A stretch of 64,000 nt of DNA from Endomychus coccineus (lineage: Eukaryota; Arthropoda; Insecta; Coleoptera; Endomychidae): assembly GCA_958510875.1 (NCBI GenBank), contig OY294070.1, forward strand, positions 5,332,001 through 5,396,000, given 5' to 3'. Both the position numbers and the translations under genes were made by a program. Of this stretch, positions 47,701-59,700 are shown piece by piece (the stretch's first letter is position 1; each line of letters begins with the position of its first letter). The notes below the pieces were generated by a model that was given only the letters and a program-made list of their open reading frames with translations, made no database searches and had not been told where the DNA came from.

Positions 47701-50700
47701 TGAATTGCAATTTATCCTTTGTTTTTTTTTTTCTAGCAAAACAATCTTACCACGAGTTCAACGGCTACGCTGAGACAGTTTCGGAAAAAGGACAATGTAG
47801 ACAAAACGACTGGGGTTAACGGAGGTGTCTCGGACAGCAATTCTAGTCATGTTGCACGAGTAGCTCCGCATAACCATTATCCGCCGAGGACCAATGACTT
47901 TTACCGATTTCCTCCTCAGTATCCCGATTATAAGTGAGTAAATTAATTAGGATACATCCTGCTGGAAGGCAAGTTTGACTTTCAAAACAGTGGATCTAGC
48001 AAAGAGTGGTGGGGAACACCCCGCACACTACATTAAACAAACAAAAACTGGCCATACACGTTTCAAACAAACTGGTAGTCGGATTGAAGATGTCCACCTT
48101 TCAAATTTACGGAAATAATGTAAATTAGTTCTAAAACTTTCAAACAACAAGTAGACTACATCTGTTTCTGGTCCTTTGGGAAACAACACTGAAGATGTGA
48201 AAAGATTGCTTTCCATGTGGTAAACAGTACTAAAAACCAGAGATGTGACTTCTTCAAAATATTTACATGTACAATGCAAAATACTTACACATCGGAAGAG
48301 AGTAAATGTTCAATAGTCACAAAATCCTGGTGGAAGGCCAGTTTTGGCTTTCAAAACAGTGGACCTAGCACAAGGTAATCGGGCTAGGGTTAAAGGATTT
48401 GATGATTATTGTCAAACTTGTGTTCCGCAAATGCAGATCTACTGGTGTCACGAAGCCATGTTGCTTATGTTCTTTCACACGAGTAGCTACTGTACGACCT
48501 GTTTCACCAATATAGACTTTACCGCAAGTTTAGGGAATGCTATAAACACCTTCTAAGTGAAGAGGAGGAAGGGAATCTTTGATAGATTTGTAAAACTGAG
48601 ATAGTTTTGGAAGTGTTGAAAACCGAGTAGAAATATTATGTTTTTAAGGCTTTTGGAAATTCGATCTGTTATATTTTCTATATATGGAAGATACGCAGTG
48701 GTTTGTGGCTCAGGTTGATCTGAAATTTTACTCGAAGAGTATTTCTTTATGGCTTTTTGAATGTTATAATGAGAGAAATTATTTGATAATAAGACAGATG
48801 AAACATGTTTTAATTCTTATTTTGAGGATTGAGGTTGGGATAAGTTGACAGCTCTGTGGACCAAGGAGTTTATGACAGATTGCTTTTGGGCAGGGTGGTG
48901 GTGGGAAAGGCCATTGAGGTATCTATCTGTGTGAGTGGGTTTTAGATGCACAGAATGTTCCAAAGTACCGTCAGTTTGTCGGCTGACTAACATCTAAGAA
49001 CGGGAGTGAATCATTTAAATGATTGAAGAAGGGAACAAGATTTTCGCGACCATGTTGCCAAATAACAAAAGTGTCGTCGTCATATCTAAAGCAATATTTC
49101 GGCTTGAGAACAGATGAGTCAATAGCATCTTGCTCAAAAGTTATTAGCTATAACCGGAGAAAGTGGGAAACCCATAGCAGCTCCCGAGGACTGCTCGTAA
49201 AACTTGCCATCGAAAATATGTGGAAGATAGACAAAAATTAATTAACGGTAGTCCATTCAAATGTTCTTGGCAGGTAACAGTTGAGAAATTATGGAAAGGG
49301 TGTCTGGAATGGGAACATTGCTAAAGAGTGATTCGAAGTCGAAGCTTTTTCAACGAAATGAAAGGAATTTAGGATAAAACTGTTGGCATTACCTACAAGA
49401 GGTTTGATAATAGATGACAGATACCGAGAAAGTTCATAAGTAGGGGATCCGATAGTGCTGACAATTGGCCTCAGGGGAACTGAGGAATTATGAATTTTAA
49501 GCAAACCATATAATCGAGGTCTTCTTAAACAATGGGGGATAAGACATTTCCTATCTGGATCGGGAAGGGAAGAATGACGGATAATTTGAGAAATTGAACG
49601 TTCTATAGATCTAAAATCTGTTCTTTATTAGTAATGGACACGATATCGCCAATATCTACACTTCTCACAACTCTGTCTATGTCAATACAGGTGAGGTTGG
49701 TACTCTTTGAAAATAAGTCTTATACCAACATTCACACATCCAATATTTTCCTTAGCAAAGATACGATTCTTTCCGGTTTAAAATCATTGAATGTACGGCA
49801 AGGATGTGGACACGAACCTCATATTTTCAATGGTTCTGAAACATATAATGCGATGAATGAATATATTGATATATTCATTTGTTTCTAATTCTCTTACATT
49901 GTTTTAGTTTGGTGTCGCCATTACGATAAGCTATTCAGAAATACTTTTTTGATTAATCGAAGTAGGACATGAAATTACCAGTTGTAAAACAACCGAATGT
50001 GTTTTTTTTTTCGCAGTTCGTCGTTCAAGGAACACCACCAGGTGAAATATTCCGAAATAGCCGAAGCAGCTCAGCCTGCGCAACATGTAGATCACATTCC
50101 CACCGTTATCCAGAAACATAAACAAGATAAGGATTATTTAGACATGTGTAACATTCCCCAACAACCCCACCTCACTGAAGCCTACACGGATCACGTACAG
50201 CGTCAGCAGAATTATCCACCGGATTTACAGGTTCATCATCAGTACATCCACAAAGATCCTCAAGTAAGTAACATTTCGGACCTTCACCAGTAACAGATCG
50301 GAATCCCATCGACTCGAAATTGGTTTTCCGAATGAGTCAAATGTTGAAAAAATCCGAATTGAATAAATTACATACTTTACGTTTGGTTGGGGAATGTAAT
50401 ATCAGGTATATGCTCTCTATATACCGCTGACCATTATATTTCGCATAAATGCGACTCTATTCCTACAATTGCGAGACATTTGTTTTGTTGTCAGGCCGTA
50501 TTAAAAAATATTGCTATTTCAGCATTCTACCTAAAATATACTTTTAACATTATAAAAACTCATGTAAGAATTTGCAAGGGTTTTAATTAATTAAATTAGT
50601 ATAACTTTGACTTTATGATTGAACGTCTGTTCTATGATTTACATACTTTTTATGTGAATCATCTTTTATAATAATTGGTTTAGAAATAACGACATCAAAT

Positions 50701-53700
50701 TATCATGTTCACTGTCGATAATAATCCTTCAATATATTCAATTAATAAAAAATAAAGGAATGAAAATAATTCGATTCACCTCAGGTAAGGTTCAACACAA
50801 GATGATCCCTGTCAATTTCCGTTTTCTAGTTTCCCCTCTCATTGCGTGTCGCGAGACCTCTTGATTTTCGCGCATTAGTAAAATAATCGATTTGCGCCAT
50901 TAAATCACAGATGTCGGTAACAATCTCTTCGATAACACAACTCTTACTTAGTAGTACCCAATTTTTCTTGCAGTTACATCCAACATACAAACACGAATCT
51001 CAGTACATATCCAAAGACGGCCACTACAACCAGTATGCCCAAATTCCAAAGTACAACATGCAACAGCCTAGAAAATTCGCACCGGCGGAAAATAAATTCA
51101 TCTCACAACTCCAAAGGATACATCCAGACATGGCGAGATCTATCATGAATGATCACCATCTGCGTGAGTCTCAAACTGGATACGGCACGTTGGAGCAGAA
51201 CCGAATGTATCCTCAAAACCAAAGGTAAATCCTAAATAAGTTTCTTCGTCAAAGACGGATGTGTAGTATCCATTGGTCGCCTTTTTAGTTCATTAGGGGA
51301 CATTGACAAAAAAATATACATTTGTATATTTCTCAAAAACCTCCGAGTAACCATTTTCGATGCATTCTACATTGAATTAGAATAAATGTCCCAGTACTGC
51401 AGGAAGTCCCTCCTAGTACACTTAGGGAATTTTTAAATCTCATATTCGTGATGATCAAAGACCTCGAAAACTCCCGAGTAATTATTTTCAATGCATTTCC
51501 ATATAATTGGAGCAATGTTCCTGAGTTGTCGTAGTGCTCCAGGGTTTCCTGTGCGCCAGGTACATTGGGGAGTTTTTCAAACATCATCTTCGTATTTAGC
51601 GACCCGAAAAACCTTTTGGAACTCCCTATGGCTATAACCTCTAAACCTTCAAGAAAAATTCGTGTAATCAAAGTATTAAAAAAATCTAAACTTAGGCTCA
51701 AAAAATCCTTCAACAAAACGCATTTTTTTATGCACAACTGCAATTCCGAATGATAGCCAAAAACTAAATTTCAAGATTTTTCCTAGTTGTCCGTCATTTC
51801 TAAGAAATATAATATCGTTATCGTTTGAAAATCGCTTAATCGATTAAAAATTGCCTTTTTTACATACTGGACGAAACTGCGCCTACTTCGCTTGTGATGC
51901 ATCATCTTTGGAAATAACTTTTCTACAACCACCGTGGAAACATTCCATCCAGGCGAAACGCAGTTGTTTACAATTATTTCAATATATTATCAAGATTGTC
52001 TCACTTATGAATCAATTATTACAGGTACTACGCGCCCCCTATACAATCAAACAGCTCATATCCCGCCAACTACCCCCATCGTGGTATATCTCAGCATTAC
52101 AACTATCCCACGTCCTGCAATTATACGAGAACTGCTCCGATCAACCCTCCCGTGTCGAGGTATCCGACAATGAACATGGAAAGGAGCATTTCGCCACGAA
52201 GATCCTTCACCGAGAACCTCGACATATCCATGAATTACGCTCCAGTTCCCCAAAAGATACCCCCCGATTATCATCAGAATTATGCTCAGGCTTACGCTCA
52301 ACATTATCAACAACGTCGGCCGCCGCCTCCGCATGCCATCCATCAGGAATATTACCAGCAATCACCGCGGGCTTATCTGCCCCAACACCAATTATCGCAA
52401 GAAGTTGGAGACAGTCACGTACCGGTGTCGAATAATTTGCGGCAGTACATCGAGAATTGGGCCGAAGAAGAAAATATATCTGAAATTCCTAATCAGATAG
52501 ACAACGCGAAATATCTGTACAAAGAGGCAATGAGGCCTAGGGATGAACCTGGAGAGGTATTTGTTATAAACGCTTCGGACATACCGCAATATCTAGAAAA
52601 CGGCGTACCTCTAGTTACCACAGAAAATGGGCAATACGTGTTCAAAAGTAACGTCTCTATTGACAACAATGGCGCTATCAAAATAGTCGACAAAAGTGCC
52701 GATAATCAAGGGTTGCCACTCGACAATCAGGACAGGGTGGTCAGCTTACACATATTAGAAAACCCGAAGAACGATTGCCTACTCAACACAAGACCAGTTG
52801 GTCACAATCTACAAGAAATTGGACAAAATAGTAATGCAAACATGAATCTAACAAACCATACACCAACAAACCCCAATCAATTCGGACCAAACGTTAATTC
52901 ACACAATATGCATCAAGGTTACCATCCAACTTTGCAACACGCCACTGACCCAATCCATCGGCCTCCCAACAGCATCATACAACAAGCCTTAACTTCGCAA
53001 CATACTCCACAACACCATTCCGTCGAAAACAAACATGAATATACTTCGCAAGCACGCGAAAATTCTTCGGTAATCCTACCGACTGTGCCAGTTGTTGAAG
53101 AACATACGAATCTCCTGCAATCAGATCACGATAGCGGCATTCCAGTCGGCAAGAGCTTACCAATGATTTCCGAAACCGGCGAAACCACTATTGGAGTTGC
53201 AATATCCCAAAAGTCTGATGTAATTCAACCAGGTGAACAAAGTAACAAAGTAATTACAAGTACGATGAGGCAACAAGGAAATTCAAGTGAAAAACCAACA
53301 GCTCAAGCGGATCTAATAGAACAATCTGGTTCTTCTATAATTCAAAGGGTTTTATCTAGAAATTTGGACAAAAGTGTCGAACAATTAGCAGAATCTCTAG
53401 TTAGTAAAGGCGACCAAAAAATTGTGGCATCCGTTCCTGAAAGCCTAGCAAATTCGATTGAAAGCTACAATGATGTGCTTGATTTGCAACAGCTCAAGCC
53501 AAATAATGAAAATGTGAAAGATACTGCCCCCGAAAGAAATATTACGAATAATAACACAAGCGCCAATGTTGAGAAAATACTTGAAACTAACAACATCAGT
53601 TCCAATTTCAAACAATCAACGCTACAATCCACAGAGTCGCATAATATTGAAGGAGTCACAACGATAGTAAACAATTTCAAACTATCTTCAGAAGAATCGA

Positions 53701-56700
53701 ATGTCAATGATAATTCTTTCCAACCAGATTTGGAGCCGCTTGAATCCAACTCTCAACCGTTCGATTTGAGCGGGTACAACAGAACCGGAACGAAATCTCA
53801 AAATTTGAATCGCGACGTAAACGAGAAAAGTCCAAATCACTATTTGAACGAACCGAGAATAAAAGAAGAAACATTTGAAACAACTGAAGAAGACGAGACA
53901 GATTTCGAAGATGCCAGTAACCCAGATAATACCGACTGCGAGATGACTAAACTCATCAAAAAAGAAGAATATGAAGAACTGAAAATGACCGAGGAATTGG
54001 CTGCGCAACTTCTTGATGAAATTAAAGAGGAAGACTCTACGGCAACGGATGATAACTTCGATGAAATGCCATTCGAAACATCGGTTGTTAAGGAAAATAC
54101 GTCCATGGAAGAAAGTACCAATACCGTAGAAGAAAACAAAATCCCACAGGATATCCTTCAACCGAATGTTAATTCAATAGATCCGTCTAATAAGGAAAGA
54201 ATCGATGATAGTAATTCTTTAGACAAAGCAGAAGAATCGCATGGTGCGCTGGACTTATCAGCAACCGATGAAACGACGTTATCTTCAATTCCTGTAGACA
54301 TAGAAAAGCTTCATGAAAAAACACATATCGAAGACTCGTGCTTTAAGGTAACCACATTCTCAACTAAAGATAGCCTCCCGATCTCGGAGGAAGGTAAAGA
54401 AATAATATCACATGAAGAAGCAAGTAAAACAGAAGAAACGTATCGAAATATAGAATGTCTTGAAGAACGTGTTCACGCGGGTCCTTCCACCATCATCGAT
54501 TTGTCCGATTTTGGGACGGTAGAAAACAAAGCCGAAGAAATTGGAACACCAACGAAGGTCGGCATGATTGAAGAGAAGATGGAATCTAAGGAAGATCAAT
54601 TGAAGAATTCTTATGTGAATGAATCCAAACTGGAAAATACTGACGAAAATTTTGTGAATTCTCTGGCAAAAGAAATAAAAAGTACAAAATCATCTTCAGA
54701 AGAAATTATAGTTAGTCCGATGGAACAAATTACTCCCATAGCAGAAGAAAAGCGTCCGGAGGAGAAATCCATTCTCAGAAATAACGAAGCGTTCAAATCG
54801 GATGACATACCGAAAGAAGCTGTCAGAAATAAACGCATATTTTCGGTCGATGATATCATGAATCATATTGGAAAATCGAATAAATCGCCAAGAAGGAGCA
54901 GTTTACAATTCGTTCCGAACGTTGTGAGCGAAGATATGCATTTATCGAATCGAAAAGATGAAAGCAGTTGGGAATTCTCGTTACCTAATGAACACGAAAT
55001 CCACAAACCAAAAATCAGAAATGATACAGTGTATAAGAATTTTCATATCGACCAAGAGAGGGACACCTTACTGGAGGAATTGGATGCAGCAATGACAGAT
55101 CAACTGTTTGAAACAAAAATTGTCGATAGCAACATCCTTGAAACGAAAAGAGGCGATGAAGTTGCGCCCATTGAGGTCAACGAATCAATGGAGGAAGAAA
55201 CTACACTACTGATGGAAGATATCAAAGAAGCAGAATGTGTATCTGAAGACGTGGAGAAGAGCGAAAGTAGTACTGAGCAGGAACTGATGCAAGATACGAT
55301 TAGCGGATTAGACCCAAATACTGTCAAATCGAACGCGAAAATTAACGTTTTGAGTTGCATAATTGTTCCACCATCTTCAGATTTCATTACAGACAGTAAA
55401 CCGGAGGTCCAAAAGTTTGAGCCTCAATTGTTGCCAGAAGATAGTGCCGTTAAAACTGATATTAATGAAAATACAGTTGTTGACCATAGAATTGGGGATG
55501 TTGTCATAAATGAATCAAAGCAGGTCGAACTTTCGGTAAATATTCAAAACGAACCGGAAAATGTTGTGACTGATTTAAATCAAGAAAAGGCTTCTCAACT
55601 TGATTGCAGAAATACGCCGGAACGGTGTTGCAAAAGTGAAGAAAAGGATTCCTCAACTGTATACAACATTCTTGAAGGGGAAATAATGGAAAACACTCGT
55701 CCAGTGGACAATATCGAATATTTTAGTGAATCCACTCAAACCACCGACTCCAAACCTGACATAATCGAGCCAATTGCTTGTTTAACTGAAAACAATGACG
55801 AGAAAATTAAGGACCAAATACCGATAATCAAGCAAGATACAAATGTCTTTCCATTTAGAGAGCCCATCGAAATCCAAGTGAAAAATGACACGCCTAAAAT
55901 TGAATCTGCAGAAGTAGCCTTACAAAACACAGCAGAAATACCAGATCCGGTGAATGGAAGTGACCGTATCTTCGATGAAGAAAACGAAGAAAGTATGAGA
56001 GAATCATCATATCCTGTGGAAGTATTAGAAACGTTTTCGTTCGAACAGGAAATGGCCATTATAGACGACAGACAAGTCGTCGGAAAAAGTCCATCGTCCG
56101 AAGACTGCGCCAAAATTGAAGAACCGAAAGATATTAGTAAAAACAGACCTTTGTCGCCGGAAATTTGTCAACCAAACGAAATCCAATATCGGAGCGCAAT
56201 CAAAATCGAAGAAAATACCGTTCTTCTGCACATCGCTGGCGAATTTGTCGAAGTCAACGTCAACTTTGTAAACGGGAAAAAAATTATCACCGTCGTGCCT
56301 TTGTCCAATACGACTGCCGTCGATTTCAACGACAACCACGAAAGCATCGAGAAAGTACAAAACGACATTCAGGAAACCGAAGTGACGTCAACAAAGTCTC
56401 CGCGAGTCGACCTGTTTGAATGTAAACATCACGATAAAATGCCCGTTTTGCAGGTCGAAACGGCAGGTAATCGCAACGTTGATACCGAGTTGAATATCCC
56501 AGTTTTAGATAAAATAGACGTTTCGAGTGAAAAACCTAACCTGTCTGCACACGATTTAGATGTTGTTTCGGAACAGAACGTGAGAACGCCTGATCGCGTA
56601 CTAGAAGACGTGAACGAGTCCGAACACGCTCCAGATCCGAACGTTAAAGGTCCCGAACCAGTTCTAGATGTGGAACTGGACGAGTTCGAACAAGTTTCAG

Positions 56701-59700
56701 ATCTGGACACGAAGTCCCTCGAACATATTCTAGATAAAAACGTGGAAACGATCGAACCTGTGAGCCTCCCCGATCCATTTCTAGATGCAGTACCAAAGGT
56801 ATCGGATGAAATGTTGAATTCTCCCGAACACGTCGTGAATAATCGGGTTGATTTTTTGTTTGAAGATCTCCCAGACGGTGATATATTGGAAAGCAGCGAA
56901 TGCGGGCAGGAACCGTCGTTCAACAATGAGTTATCTCTCGCGGAAAAAGAATGCGAACTGTTTGACAGTATATTCCTCGATGAAAATGAGATAGTAATAG
57001 GTGATGAAAATATTGATGAAGAAGTATTTCTTCATATACAAGCCAAAGAAAATGTATCCAAATCTGTCAGCACGAAAGCTGCGAAAAAATTGTATGAAAT
57101 CGACTTAGATATTAATGTTAACCATTTTAAAGATAAGACAAAAATCAATTCTTTGAGGGAATTTAGAAGAAAGAAAAGTAACGGAAAATCGACTGACAGA
57201 AACTGCAAGATAACAACAAAACAAAAAAAAGATAGCAGAAAAGACAGCAAGTGTGAAGATATGATCAAAAGATCTAAAAGAATTATAGATAAAAGAAAAA
57301 GTGAAGAAATTGAAGCAAATAACGGACTTGTGCAAGCAAAGAAGTTGAAAAAGGAGCAAAACAAATTTAAAATCGACGAAGATGTGCCAAATCTTGTCGA
57401 CCAATCCAAGGCTAAAATACAAGGAGGTCCGAAACTTGTAAAATCAGATAAATTGGTCAGAAAGAAATCGATTTCTAGCCAAGAAAATGTTGCGAAACGT
57501 GAAGATAAGCTAAATGGTACCAAAGATATGGAAGAAATTAGAAGCAGGACGAGTGGAGAAAAATCAAAGAAGGTAGAAAGGATCAAAGAAGGCTTGCAGA
57601 AGAAAGATAGTATCAAACCGCAGAATCACAGGGAAGAGAAAGGAATGATTCAATGTGAAATGAAGATGGAAAAACTCAATGGACAATGCGAAATGTCAGA
57701 CAGGAAAATTGGTAAGTGATTTCTCTTTGCCTGGTGCAAATATACGTAAATTTGAGTTTGTTTTCTTCAAGCATGATTCTTTTGATCCACAGGCGAAACC
57801 ACTAGTCATAAACCGGTCCAAAAGACGTTTTCAGTTGTTATTGCATGTCAGAATGCCAGGAAAGATTTGGATCAAAATGAAGAAACATCGGAAATATGTA
57901 CTACTTTGGAGGATTCAACCGAAAAGATCGTTCTCCTCCCAAACGTAGGATCAACATCGAAACACTCGTCCAAAACCGAAGATCTGGCAAACGGAAGAAA
58001 GAAACTCAGCATCCAAGAGTACAATAATAGGAAGCGAAAACAATCGACGAGTTTCGAAAAAGAAACATCAACGAAATATCGTCTAGAAAGTCCCACGCCA
58101 AAAATAGATCTAGGTCGCGTTGACGATGTTTTGACAGGGACCATGTATTCCGGGAAAGATTTCGAAACTGTCCACAGTGGACCCAAAGATCCCAGAAGGC
58201 GAACGGTGAGCTGCACTGACGCTGATAGAGATACTGTAAGTTGACTTTTCTTCTTACATTACAGCCTTTTCTTCCCCCAGGTTTCGCTCACAGAATAGCT
58301 TCACATCGGCCATTTTTATCCAGTAAATTTTTTTTTCTACTCGAGCACGATATATAGGCTGTCCGCCGACGTCATACCTGCAGATGAAACAGGGTTGTCA
58401 GGTTGACCACGTATACAATAATGTTAAATACAACTGCTCTAAAACTTTTTTTAATTGAAATGGATTCTGTTTGTATCGTATCTATGCTACTCCTTCAATT
58501 AAAACAATGAATTTGAACGGAGCTGTCCTTTACCTTGTGATATTCCATTTTTACAGATAAAAACGACATTTTCAGTTTATTTAAAAGAACTTTGATTGCA
58601 ATTTCTAACTTTACAGTTCATTATCAAAACATACAATGAGAAAACACTGAAATATAGTATTTATACGAAATTTACAATGGAATGATTCGATTCTAAGAAT
58701 TAATGATTAATTGTGTTGAGATAGTAAACGGAAAGGGATTAAATTTGTAACGTTACTGGGTTTTTAATTACTTGAATAATGTTATTAATGGTTTTCACTG
58801 GGAATTAGAGATTATTAATTAAACTTTGAAAGAGATTGTTACCGACATCTGTGATTTAATGGCGCAAATCGATTATTTTACTAATGCACGAAACTAGAGA
58901 GAGGTCTCGCGATACGTGATGTTAGGGGAGTCTAGAAAACTGAAATCTTCTTGTATTGGACCCTACATTTAAGGATTATTATCCACAGTGAACCTAATAA
59001 TATGAAGTCTAATTTAATCTAATCCTTGTAGTAGACGTGAATAGTTCCCTGATCGATGATATTTTTCTGTAATTATAAGAATATCGCGTGGCCACACAAG
59101 ATCGCTTTTTCTTACTCTGATCTCAATTATAATTCCCTAGATGATTAAAACCAAATTGTTAAGTTGAAACTTTTCTTTATTTCTCTGTTATAATCAACAA
59201 CATGTATCCACCTGATAGTTGCCGGAAATTCTCTCTTACTTTTTGACCAAAGCAGTTGGCGCTCTGGGTAATCCGATCAATCAAGAATCGAAGGACCTGT
59301 ATCACTACGAGCCCTGAGTGTAAAAAAATCTTAGTGAGCTAGTTGAGATCTTTAGACACAAAAGGTTTCTTCAAAACTGTTGGTAATTACATTCTAAGGA
59401 TTGTATTACGTGGAGTGAACAAAGTGAAATTTCCTAAATCTAGTTGCTCGTTAAGTAGATCGATTTGCGCCATTAAATTCTAGATGTCAGTCACAGTCTC
59501 TCAGCAAATAAGAAACCCAGTAACTTATAGAACGTCACAAGTTTAATCTCTTTCCGTTTACTATCTCAACACAATTAACCTTAGTAGCTTTGTGTATCAT
59601 TAATTCTTTGAATCGAATCATTTCGTTGTAAATTTCGTATAAATACTATGATGTTTTAATGTTTTCTCATTGTATGTTTTGATAATAAACCATAAAGTTG

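Noticed and set aside
53465..57616. Long minus-strand open frames (e.g. 53688-54161, 56429-56926, 57032-57616)
   Set aside because: They are Ser/Phe/Leu-rich complements of the Glu/Lys/Asp-rich gene 2 exon and have no domain or splice logic.
58005..58040. Naming gene 2 as a SETD5/KMT2E relative from LSIQEYNNRKRK
   Set aside because: The motif is short and no SET or PHD domain is present anywhere in the protein.
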